Positions 32,886-40,849 of a stretch of DNA of 46,894 bases are shown piece after piece; the first letter of the stretch is position 1, and every line of letters starts with the position of its first letter. The notes under the pieces are model-generated. The model ran no database searches. It was not told the origin of the DNA and saw only the letters and a list, made by a program, of their open reading frames with translations. The stretch spans positions 1 to 46,894 of the forward strand of contig NZ_BAFB01000096.1 of the NCBI RefSeq assembly GCF_000248075.1, in the 5' to 3' direction. Origin of the DNA: Gordonia otitidis NBRC 100426. GTDB taxonomy: Bacteria > Actinomycetota > Actinomycetes > Mycobacteriales > Mycobacteriaceae. A program made the translations under genes and the position numbers.

Positions 32886-35800
32886 CGCAACAACTCCTGC
32901 ACGCTGATCTGTCGGTTCTCGCCCGGCGTCTCCTCGGCGCGTGCATGGCGATCGGCACGGCTCGACGAGTCGTCCGAGCGCTCACGCCGGGGAGATGTCC
33001 GCTCGTCGTGGGTCTCGCCGGGTGCGGGCCGCGCGCCTCGACGCGATGCCGCGACGTCGGGTGACAGACCCCTGTCCATCGGCGACGACGCGGTGCCCGG
33101 CACCTGCCGAGGCGCCGATCGCGCACCCTCGGGTGATAGCGATGCAGCGAGCGGTCGCTTGCCCGTCCGGTCCAGATCGGGGCGTCGACCCAGCGGCGAC
33201 TGACCTTCGACGCCGCGCTGCGGTGTCGGTTGCTGCTGAGCCGGGGGCTGCTGCTGCGGTGTCGGCCGCTGTTGTGTCGGCTGCTGTTGTGGACGTCGCT
33301 GCGGTGTCTGCGGCCCCGAAGGCGCTGGACGCGGAGCAGCGCGCCGTGGGGCGTCTGGTGCCTCGGCAGCGGGCTTCTGAGCTGCGGGATTGTGGGCGGT
33401 CGGCTTCTGGGCGGGCCGGTTGACACGGATACCACCCTCGCCGAGTGCCCAGCGGCCGGTGTCGGGACGATCGGACCTGGCACGCCGCGGCGTCGGGCGA
33501 GCGGTGCGTGCGGGTCGCTCGCGTACGGGTTCGATCTCGTCGAGGGTCTGGCCGGGGCGGTCATCGCGAAGCGCGCGCCGTCGATCCGACGGTGGTTGCG
33601 ACGGCCCACTGCGTGCCACGGCTTCGCCGGACGCCGGGGCTGCCTGCGCATATGAGCGGGGCGAATCCGGTTGGGCCGCTTCGCGATCGGTGGTGCGTCG
33701 CTGGGCTGATCCGGCGCGAATCGCACGGGTCGCCGCGCCCGCGGAGACCGTGGCCGCGGCCCGGGGTGCCGCAGGCATCGCGATGGTCGGCACCTCTGAG
33801 ATCAGCGTGCCGGCGCGCATGCCCCGTGTACCCGCGCCCACACCAGCGACTTTCGCGTCGGGCTCGTCGTCGAGAATGGTCTCGCCCAGACCGATCTTGC
33901 GCTGCAGCGTCTTCATCCACCTCGGCGCCCACCAGCAGTCATCGCCGAGCAATTTCATCGTGGACGGTACGAGCAGCATGCGGATGATCGTGGCGTCGAG
34001 GATGAGTGCCGCGATCATGCCGTACGCGATGTACTTCATCATCACGATCTCCGACAAACCGAAGGCGCCGGTCACCACGATGAGGATCGCGGCGGCTGCC
34101 GTGATGATCCGTCCCGTATGTGCCGTACCGACGCGCACCGCCTCGGTGGTGCTCGCGCCCTTCTGTCTCGCTTCGACCATGCGGGACAACAGGAATATCT
34201 CGTAGTCCGTCGACAGACCGAACACGATCGCGATGATGAGCACCAGTACCGCCGCGAACAACGGCCCAGGGGTGAAGTTCGCGATCGATGCGCCGTGTCC
34301 GTCGACGAAGATCCACGTCAGGATGCCCAACGTGGCGCCGAGACCGAGCGCCGACATCAACGCCGCCTTGATGGGCAGCACCAGCGACCCGAACGCGAGG
34401 AACATCAGGAGCCCGGTCACGAGCACCAACAGGATCGCCATGAGCGGCAGTCGGGTCAGGAGTGCGTCGATCGAGTCCTGAACCAGCGCCGGGGTGCCCG
34501 CCACCCACATCTGGATGCCTGCGGGCTTCTGCATCGCGCGGAGATCCTTCACCGCCTCACCCGCGGTGTCGCGGTTGACGAGGCCCGCCGACATCTGGAT
34601 GACCTGTGGACCGTTGAAACCGTAGGTGCCGGTCAGTGCGCCGTTGTCGGCCGACGGGCTGAATTGTTTGGTGAACCCGGGGATCTTGTTGGCTTCGTCG
34701 GCGATCTGCTGGATCTTGGCGCCGCTGTCGGGATCGTTGACGTCGTAGGAGATGACGAGCTTGACCTCTTCGGTGCGCTCCTTGGGAAACGCCTTGTCGA
34801 AGTCCTCCTGAGCGACGCGGCTCGGATTGTCCGGCGGCAGATAGGCCTCGCTGATGCCGCCGAACTTGATGCCGCCGATGGGGATGGTCAGCACCAGCAG
34901 GATCAGGACCGTTGGCACAGCGGTGGCCACGGGGTGCCGCATGACCCAGCCGGACAGGCGGCCCCAGAACCCGTTCTCGATCTCGGCCTTGGTTTTGGTG
35001 CGTCGCAGGAAGGGCAGGCCGAAGGCGTCGATCTTCGGGCCGAGGATGGCCAGGATGGCGGGTAGCACGGTGATCGAGAGGATCGCCGCCAGCGACACCG
35101 AGAAGATGGCGCCGTAGGCGACGGACTTCAAGAAGCCCTGGGGCATCATCAGCAGACACGCGATGGCCGCGACGATGATCGTCGCCGAAAAGACGACGGT
35201 CTGGCCCGCGGTCATCACGGTTCTTCGGACCGCGGCCTTGGTGGTGTACCCCTCGGCGAGCTCTTCTCTGAATCTGCTGACGATGAACAGGCCGTAGTCG
35301 ATCGCGATGCCGAGGCCGATCAGTGTGACCACCGACTGCGCGAAGATGTTCAGTTCGGTCAGCTGGGCGATGATCGTCATGATGCCCAGCGAGCCCGCGA
35401 TCGTCAGACCCCCGATGAACACCGGGAGACAGGCGGCGATCACGCCGCCGAAGATGAAGAACAGCATGACCGCCACGAGCGGTAGTGCGATCACCTCGGC
35501 CCGACGGATGTCCTCGTCCATGCCGCTGGCCATGGCACCGGCGACCGGTTGGAGCCCGGCGAGCTGGAACCTCGTCCCCTCGAGCCCGTATTTACCCGGG
35601 TCGTCGACGACGCCCGTCAGGAACGGCTCGATTTTCTGATAGTTCGCGAGCACCGCGGTGTCGTCGTTACCCGCGACGCCGATGCTGATGAAAGCCTGTT
35701 TCTTGTCGGCGGTGAAGGTTCGCGACCGGATGGTGTCCTGCGCGGCCCTCTGCGCGACCGTGTTGTCCTTCAGATAGAAGGGGTCGATGATCTCCTGATT

Positions 35801-36178
35801 GTTCCGTAGTGCCTGTTCGTAGGCCTCCTGGTTGGTCGAATCCGGAGCCTGCGCCGATCGCTGCACCACGGACGGATACTTCTGCAGCAACTCGTCGACG
35901 ATGTTCTCCACCTTCGCGCCGAACTGCTTGTCGTCGACCGTGGTGCCCGCGGGCGGGGTGATGAGGAGGATGACATCGGAGCGGTGGTCGCGTCCGAAAG
36001 CGGTGTCGGCGACGACCGAGCCCTTCGACGACTCGGCGGTCGGGTCGAACCAACCGCTCTGGCTCAGGTGGTTGCCGAGACCGAGTCCGTAGAGTCCGAG
36101 GCCGCCCATGATGACGACCAACACCCCGATGACGGCAAAGCGCATCCGGTAGACGAATGTGCCGATGGCTCCGAACAC
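32864..36178 (-). CDS. mmpL3: MmpL3-type mycolate (trehalose monomycolate) flippase
   Basis: A 1104-residue RND transporter. The proton-relay pairs are Asp294-Tyr295 (LGIAIDYGLF) and Asp658-Tyr659 (LSTDYEIF) in two TM bundles with two extracytoplasmic domains. About 340 residues of cytosolic tail follow after MKTLQRKIGLGETILDDEPD, very rich in Pro, Gln, Arg and Ser, with a QQQP-rich stretch and a final ISVQELLRRSRSGE. Synteny with an NYN protein gene and trmB upstream and pckG nearby supports MmpL3, the essential exporter of mycolic acid precursors. The GTG start has AGGAG 6 nt upstream. Confidence 0.92.
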   Translation of the reverse strand: MFGAIGTFVYRMRFAVIGVLVVIMGGLGLYGLGLGNHLSQSGWFDPTAESSKGSVVADTAFGRDHRSDVILLITPPAGTTVDDKQFGAKVENIVDELLQKYPSVVQRSAQAPDSTNQEAYEQALRNNQEIIDPFYLKDNTVAQRAAQDTIRSRTFTADKKQAFISIGVAGNDDTAVLANYQKIEPFLTGVVDDPGKYGLEGTRFQLAGLQPVAGAMASGMDEDIRRAEVIALPLVAVMLFFIFGGVIAACLPVFIGGLTIAGSLGIMTIIAQLTELNIFAQSVVTLIGLGIAIDYGLFIVSRFREELAEGYTTKAAVRRTVMTAGQTVVFSATIIVAAIACLLMMPQGFLKSVAYGAIFSVSLAAILSITVLPAILAILGPKIDAFGLPFLRRTKTKAEIENGFWGRLSGWVMRHPVATAVPTVLILLVLTIPIGGIKFGGISEAYLPPDNPSRVAQEDFDKAFPKERTEEVKLVISYDVNDPDSGAKIQQIADEANKIPGFTKQFSPSADNGALTGTYGFNGPQVIQMSAGLVNRDTAGEAVKDLRAMQKPAGIQMWVAGTPALVQDSIDALLTRLPLMAILLVLVTGLLMFLAFGSLVLPIKAALMSALGLGATLGILTWIFVDGHGASIANFTPGPLFAAVLVLIIAIVFGLSTDYEIFLLSRMVEARQKGASTTEAVRVGTAHTGRIITAAAAILIVVTGAFGLSEIVMMKYIAYGMIAALILDATIIRMLLVPSTMKLLGDDCWWAPRWMKTLQRKIGLGETILDDEPDAKVAGVGAGTRGMRAGTLISEVPTIAMPAAPRAAATVSAGAATRAIRAGSAQRRTTDREAAQPDSPRSYAQAAPASGEAVARSGPSQPPSDRRRALRDDRPGQTLDEIEPVRERPARTARPTPRRARSDRPDTGRWALGEGGIRVNRPAQKPTAHNPAAQKPAAEAPDAPRRAAPRPAPSGPQTPQRRPQQQPTQQRPTPQQQPPAQQQPTPQRGVEGQSPLGRRPDLDRTGKRPLAASLSPEGARSAPRQVPGTASSPMDRGLSPDVAASRRGARPAPGETHDERTSPRRERSDDSSSRADRHARAEETPGENRQISVQELLRRSRSGE

Positions 36179-36285
36179 GCCGACTCCTTTCGGAAAAGTC
36201 TCGCCGAGATTGTTTCAGTGGTGCCTGAGTGCTTGCTGAGGTTTGGACTGACAGGGGTTCGGGTGATTGCCGAGCGGTGCAGCTC

Positions 36286-36357
36286 GGATCATCCCGGGCC
36301 GTGCCGGCTGGATCATCCCGGGCCGTGCCGGCTGAATCATCCCGAGCCGTACCGGCC
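36286..36357. repeat. Three tandem 24-bp repeats upstream of mmpL3
   Basis: Copies lie at 36286-36309, 36310-36333 and 36334-36357. The first two are identical; the third differs at four positions. Each contains ATCATCCCGGGCCGTGCCGG or a close form. They sit in the 187-bp gap between the NYN gene stop and the mmpL3 start, starting 107 bp before the mmpL3 GTG. They might be repeated regulator sites or a variable tract. A reading frame crosses them but has no coding support. Confidence 0.8.
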
Positions 36358-36365
36358 GCGTCCTG

Positions 36366-37127
36366 TCAGCGCAGCAGCGCGCGCAGCGGCCGGAACGGGG
36401 TGAGCCACGCGCCGTCGTCGGGCAGTGAATCGAGTCCGATTCGCGGCAACGGCTCCCGGAAGACCCCGGGGATCTCCTCGAGGTCGACGAACTCGAGCCC
36501 GTCGGTCGACAACGCCCAGTTCACGTGCTCGCGGAACCCGATGACCGTGACCGGCACGCCTTCGCCTGCGATCTCGACCAGCGGATCCCGGAACGCCTGA
36601 CCATCCGCGGACGCGACGATCAGCCCGGCTAACCCAACAGTGTGCCTGCGAAGCTCGATGTGGTCGAGCATGTCGGAGTCCACATCGCTGTCCTCGGACA
36701 GTTTGGGCTTGGCGAACACCGCGTATCCGACGTTGCGCAGTGCGTCGACCCATGGCCGTACGACATCGGCACTACCAGGGACGATGTTGGTGAAGACCGT
36801 CGCCTCCGGCTCGACCTGGACGGCGGTGTCCGAATCCCGGGGAGTGTCGCCGACATCACCGTCGCCGTCGTCCCCGTCATCTGCCCCGACCGACCGATCG
36901 TAGGCCGCGACCGTTGCCTGTGCAGAGATGTCGGCGGTCCGCTGGAGCAGCCATCGGCCGAGGGCGTCGAACCGCGGTCGATGCGCGGCGGTGGGCCGGC
37001 CGCCGAGGATGGCCCCGAGCCCCATGTCCATGTTGGGTGCGTCCCAGACCAGCAGCACGCGTTGCGCTCCGCTCTGGCCAGAGATCGTGTCGGCGAAACG
37101 CGTGCCCGAGCCGTCGTTGTCGGTCAT
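36366..37127 (-). CDS. NYN domain protein (Rv0207c-like)
   Basis: A 253-residue protein with a PIN-like NYN fold. Acidic nuclease-type residues are in LLVWDAPNMDMGLGAIL (about 25-40), DSDVDSDMLDHIEL and LIVASADGQAF. An insertion of Asp/Gly-rich sequence (GADDGDDGDGDVGDTPRD) interrupts the domain near residue 80. NYN proteins cut or process RNA; no activity is known for this subfamily. Its ATG overlaps the trmB stop by 4 nt (TCAT on the plus strand), so it is coupled to a tRNA-modification gene and followed by mmpL3, an arrangement conserved in mycobacteria (from memory). Confidence 0.85.
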   Translation of the reverse strand: MTDNDGSGTRFADTISGQSGAQRVLLVWDAPNMDMGLGAILGGRPTAAHRPRFDALGRWLLQRTADISAQATVAAYDRSVGADDGDDGDGDVGDTPRDSDTAVQVEPEATVFTNIVPGSADVVRPWVDALRNVGYAVFAKPKLSEDSDVDSDMLDHIELRRHTVGLAGLIVASADGQAFRDPLVEIAGEGVPVTVIGFREHVNWALSTDGLEFVDLEEIPGVFREPLPRIGLDSLPDDGAWLTPFRPLRALLR

Positions 37128-38002
37128 GATCGGTCGCCTTCTGTCGCGGTGTCTGACTTCTCGTGCGGTCGGACCTTCTCGTCCGGTCGGATGTAGACGA
37201 ACTCGTTGACCTCGCGGCCCTCGCGCTCGGCGCGGCCCTCGAACTTGGTGGTGGGCCGTTCGAGGGAGACAGGGGCGGCGGACGTGGCGGGCACGACGTG
37301 GACCCGGTCGGGGTTCTGGGTGGCCAACAACTCGGCGATCCACTCGGCATAGCCCAGGTGGTCGGTGGCGATGTGGAGCACACCACCCGGTCGAAGGCGG
37401 TCCGCCATGAGTTCGATCGTGCCCCGTTGGACGAAACGACGCTTGTGATGCCGCGATTTCGGCCAGGGGTCGGGAAAGAACAGCCGGATCGCGGTGAGTG
37501 ACCCCGACGGGATGAGCTCGCGCAACACCACCACGCCGTCACCGCGGATCATCCGGACGTTGGTCAGCTCATTGCGATCGACGAGGCCGACGAGCTGGGC
37601 GAGTCCCGGCTTGTAGACCTCGACGGCGACAACGTCGACGTCGGGTTCGTCTGCGGCCATCGCAGCGGTCGAGATGCCGGTTCCGCTGCCGATCTCGAGG
37701 ACGCGCGGTGCCTCGCGCCCGAACAGTGCGTCGAAGTCGATGGGGGGTTCGGGTGTCTGTGCCGGGTCGGTGGCGAGGTCACGACCGAGGACGGGCCACA
37801 ACGTGTCCCAGTTGCGCTGCTGGCCTGGCGTCAGCGTGCCGCGGCGGAAACGGAAGCTGGTCACGCGGGGATACGGGCGTGACGAGTCGCCTCCGGCGTC
37901 CGCCGATCCGGGGGAGGTGTTCACCGGTCCATGGTGGCCCATCTGGTCTGGTGCGCATACTCCGACACCCGCTTGTGGAATCTGCTGCGCCGCCTCGCCC
38001 AT
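37124..38002 (-). CDS. trmB: tRNA (guanine-N7-)-methyltransferase
   Basis: A 292-residue SAM-dependent enzyme making m7G46 in tRNA variable loops. The SAM site is VLEIGSGTGISTAAMA (about 100-115), FFPDPWPKSRHHKRRFVQRG is the TrmB signature, and TKFEGRAEREGREVNEFVY is the C-terminal substrate motif. A 40-residue N-terminal extension (Gly/Ser-rich) precedes the usual start of the domain; the ATG at 38002 has GGAAGG 10 nt upstream, whereas ATG 37942 has no such site. It is divergent from the plus-strand trio and leads the trmB-NYN-mmpL3 block. Confidence 0.94.
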   Translation of the reverse strand: MGEAAQQIPQAGVGVCAPDQMGHHGPVNTSPGSADAGGDSSRPYPRVTSFRFRRGTLTPGQQRNWDTLWPVLGRDLATDPAQTPEPPIDFDALFGREAPRVLEIGSGTGISTAAMAADEPDVDVVAVEVYKPGLAQLVGLVDRNELTNVRMIRGDGVVVLRELIPSGSLTAIRLFFPDPWPKSRHHKRRFVQRGTIELMADRLRPGGVLHIATDHLGYAEWIAELLATQNPDRVHVVPATSAAPVSLERPTTKFEGRAEREGREVNEFVYIRPDEKVRPHEKSDTATEGDRS

Positions 38003-38049
38003 CTGCGACTACCCTTCCACCAGGGAAGATCGACCGGTCAGGAGCGGGG

Positions 38050-38895
38050 GTGAGAGGTGTGATCGATCCGTCGGGTCCGCTCGCACACACACTGGCGTCC
38101 GGGTCGATCGGAGACCTCATCGCGCCTGATTCGCCCGCTTTCACCGCGCTCGATTCCGCGGCCCGACGCTACGTGCGGCCCTGGTCGGTCGCGGTGGTCG
38201 GTCGACGGGGCGTCGGCCGCGACACCATGGCCCGGGCGCTGCACGAACGCTGGGGCCTCGCGGCGGTCGTCGCTGACGAACCGGACACGGCTGCCGGGGT
38301 CGACCTTCACCTGCATCTGCTCGCCGGGGCCCCGAGGCTCGCCGACCGACGGATCCTCGACGCCGCGCCGCCCGGCCGGACCGTCGTCGTCATCGGGAAG
38401 GTCGACACCCTCGCACCGGCCGCCGTCGAACGCGCACGCGCGGCGGCTGAGTCGCTCGGGCAGCCCGTCGTCGCGGTCTCGCAGCTGCTGGCGTGCGCCG
38501 ACATGTCCGACGCCGAGCTCGGCTTCCTGCGCAGGCTCGTCGCCGACGGCGAGGCGATGCCGTCGATGTCGGGTCACTTCCTCGCAGGCGCGGCGCCGCA
38601 GTCGCTGGCGTGGCAGATGCGGACCGAGCTGCTCAAGCGGCTCGACGCCACCGGTATCGACATCGCGATGGGGCTGCTGCGGACCGCCGATCCCGGCGCA
38701 GCCGACGCGACGACACTCACCGATCGCCTCCACGCAGCCAGCGGATTCGACGTTCTCGGCGACGCGCTGCGCTCGTGCAGCGCTGCGATCACAGCGTTCC
38801 GGGACGCTCAGGTGCGCGCGGTCATGGAGGTGACCGCGGCGGCAGGTGACGCCCGCGACGTCGTCGAGATGCTCCTGCGTACGGCAGGGGTGTGA
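38050..38895 (+). CDS. Degenerate P-loop (GTPase-like) protein, Rv0209-position
   Basis: A 281-residue soluble protein not recognised by a known name. Residues 46-59 (AVVGRRGVGRDT) stand where a Walker A would be, but Lys is replaced by Arg and Ser/Thr by Asp. VVVIGKVDTL (116-119 GKVD) resembles the NKxD guanine motif of G proteins. The rest is helical, Ala-rich. It looks like a G protein that has lost nucleotide-phosphate binding. GTG 38050 has AGGAG 5 nt upstream. It is followed after 1 nt by the two-TM gene, so the two likely work together. Function unknown. Confidence 0.7.
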   Translation: MRGVIDPSGPLAHTLASGSIGDLIAPDSPAFTALDSAARRYVRPWSVAVVGRRGVGRDTMARALHERWGLAAVVADEPDTAAGVDLHLHLLAGAPRLADRRILDAAPPGRTVVVIGKVDTLAPAAVERARAAAESLGQPVVAVSQLLACADMSDAELGFLRRLVADGEAMPSMSGHFLAGAAPQSLAWQMRTELLKRLDATGIDIAMGLLRTADPGAADATTLTDRLHAASGFDVLGDALRSCSAAITAFRDAQVRAVMEVTAAAGDARDVVEMLLRTAGV

Positions 38896-38896
38896 C

Positions 38897-40297
38897 GTGC
38901 GGTCAGGGTCTTCGGTGTCCCCGGTATCTTCGGTATGCCCAGGGTCTTCGGGGGCCGACGTCACCGGCACGCAGGCGCAACGTCGGGCCGCGACGCCCGC
39001 CCGCGTTGTCGTGGCGGCGGCGCAGGGCGTCGACATCGATGAACTGCTCGAGGCGTGCCGGGTGATCGCCTCGTCGCACGGGGGTCGTGCACTCGAGTTC
39101 GTGGCATTCGAGCCGGGTCGTGTTCTCGTCGGCGCACATGCCGCGGTTCTGGTCGTCGATCCGGCGTGCGCGGTCGTCGACGACGACGAGCTCACCGCGC
39201 TGCGCGAGCTGACCGGCGCGGTCGATCACGTCGGAATCGTCTGTGGACGTATCGAGTCGTTCTGGGACTGGCCACGCATCGTGCGTGGTTACCGCAGTGA
39301 GCTCGATCCCGGTGAGCGGTTGCCGGTGTTCGCGGTGTCTGCCGCGGCCGCGCTGGCGGGCGCGGTCGACGATTCGGGCGTCGTCGACCTGCTCGACTGG
39401 TGCGCATCTTCCTCCGAGCCCTCCGAACTGTCCGGGCCCCACGAGGGCCGACGGCAGGCGTGCGCGGAGGTCGGCCGGACCACGATCCAGGGCACAGGCG
39501 CATCGACGGATGCGCAGGCCGACGCGCTGGTGTCCCGTCGCACACGGCTGCTGGCGGTCCGGGACAGGGGACGATCCGACCGGCTCGCGTCCCTCCGCGC
39601 GGGAATCGCACACGTCCGCGCCCAGAGCAGCGCCGACATCGCGACTCGGGTACGGGTGCTCGCCACGCTCTCCGACCAGCGCGGTACCGCGATGACACGC
39701 ACCGACGTCGAGGCACACGCCGCCTGGCTCGACCGCGAGATCGGCGGACTCGTCGCCGACCTCGACGCCGTGACCCGGGAACGACTCGACGCCGTGGCCT
39801 CCTCGACGCTCGTCGGACTCGACGCCGACGATCCGCCGGCACACCGCGACGACGAGCCGATTCTCGCGCGCCGTGAGCTGCCCTCGGGCAGACGCGCCGG
39901 CGAGGACGCGATGGTCCTGTTGCTCGGGGCGTCGACGGGCATCGGCATCGGGCGTCTCCTCGTGGCACCCCTGTCGTCGATGCAGACGTTGCAGTGGATC
40001 GCCATGCCGGCGGCATTGCTGATCGGAGTCGCGGTGGCGATCTGGGTGATCCGGATGCGGCGCGGGGCCACCCTCCGCACACAACTGCGAACGTGGGTGA
40101 ACGACGTACTCGCCGACGTCCGTGCCCGCACCGAACGGCGCGTGGCGATGCAGCTCACCGAGGCCGAATCACGGATCGGCGGCCAGGTGATGCGTGCCTA
40201 CGACCGGCAGACTCGTCGAATCGCATACGAGGTCGCCGACATCGATCAACGGCGTAGGGACCTGTACCGAGCGGGTAGGGAAGTGAGTGGACAGTGA
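38897..40297 (+). CDS. Two-TM protein with helical cytosolic domains, Rv0210-position
   Basis: A 466-residue protein of unknown function. The N-terminal 150 residues have alternating strands and helices (VVVAAAQGVDIDELLEACRV, HAAVLVVDPACAVVDDDELT) like a nucleotide-binding fold without a P-loop. A long helical part (about 200-320) with many Arg/Glu residues comes next, then two hydrophobic segments (AMVLLLGASTGIGIGRLLV near 337 and LQWIAMPAALLIGVAVAIWV near 365-385) and a charged coiled helix to the end. This order resembles dynamin-like proteins and IniA/IniC-type membrane GTPases. GTG 38897 has AGGGG 6 nt upstream. Confidence 0.65.
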   Translation: MRSGSSVSPVSSVCPGSSGADVTGTQAQRRAATPARVVVAAAQGVDIDELLEACRVIASSHGGRALEFVAFEPGRVLVGAHAAVLVVDPACAVVDDDELTALRELTGAVDHVGIVCGRIESFWDWPRIVRGYRSELDPGERLPVFAVSAAAALAGAVDDSGVVDLLDWCASSSEPSELSGPHEGRRQACAEVGRTTIQGTGASTDAQADALVSRRTRLLAVRDRGRSDRLASLRAGIAHVRAQSSADIATRVRVLATLSDQRGTAMTRTDVEAHAAWLDREIGGLVADLDAVTRERLDAVASSTLVGLDADDPPAHRDDEPILARRELPSGRRAGEDAMVLLLGASTGIGIGRLLVAPLSSMQTLQWIAMPAALLIGVAVAIWVIRMRRGATLRTQLRTWVNDVLADVRARTERRVAMQLTEAESRIGGQVMRAYDRQTRRIAYEVADIDQRRRDLYRAGREVSGQ

Positions 40298-40632
40298 ACA
40301 TCGACTCGTTCGGCCTCGGTGACGGCCACGACGACTGGACCGACGGACACGAGGTGGGTGCCGACGTCGACTCTCCGGCCGACAACCTGCTGATGCACGA
40401 CGACGGTCGGATCTGGGATCTCGGGCCCGCCGACATCGACACCGACGCGGACGGCGTCGCCGACTCGCTCACCCGCAGCGGCCCGGAAGGGCTGACGGTC
40501 TACACCGACAGCGATCGGGATGGGCAGATCGACCGGATCACACAGGTGGGTTCCGACGGCTCGTTCGCGTCGCGATCACTCGATCACGAGAGCGGCACCT
40601 GGGTGGCCACCGACTCCGGCCGACTGGACTGA
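40294..40632 (+). CDS. Acidic DxDxDG-repeat protein (DUF6802-like)
   Basis: A 112-residue, very acidic protein. Two calcium-loop-like segments are seen: DIDTDADGVADS (about 47-58) and YTDSDRDGQIDRI (about 70-82), similar to thrombospondin type 3 or dockerin repeats. No signal peptide is present. The GTG at 40294 overlaps the stop of the two-TM gene, so it belongs to the same operon. It may be a soluble calcium-sensitive partner of that membrane protein (inference). DUF6802 is my best family guess. Confidence 0.65.
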   Translation: MNIDSFGLGDGHDDWTDGHEVGADVDSPADNLLMHDDGRIWDLGPADIDTDADGVADSLTRSGPEGLTVYTDSDRDGQIDRITQVGSDGSFASRSLDHESGTWVATDSGRLD

Positions 40633-40779
40633 GTCGCACCGGCAAGGGGAGAAAGTCCTGGTGACGGTGGGTTGCATGTCATCGGAAAACCGACAGGGCC
40701 CACCTTGCAGCCCCTCCTGACGTGTGCGAATGTGGCCTATACCGCATCTCGTAACCCCAGGCCCTAGCGCACGCTCGGT

Positions 40780-40793
40780 CCCAGTATCCTGGG
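40780..40793. promoter_or_regulatory. Inverted repeat upstream of pckG
   Basis: CCCAG (40780-40784) and CTGGG (40789-40793) flank TATC, a perfect 14-bp inverted repeat 57 bp before the pckG start. It lies in the 217-bp region that must hold the pckG promoter; TATCCT within it could be the -10 box. A metabolic regulator could bind here. Confidence 0.4.
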
Positions 40794-40849
40794 GAGAAGC
40801 AACCCACACAGGGCGGCCAATGCGGGTCGCCACCTCGGAGGAGGAAATC

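Noticed and set aside
36229..36600. ORF with repeated SSRAVPAG units over the 24-bp repeats
   Set aside because: The repeat length is a codon multiple, so any frame repeats; there is no start context and it runs antisense into the NYN gene.
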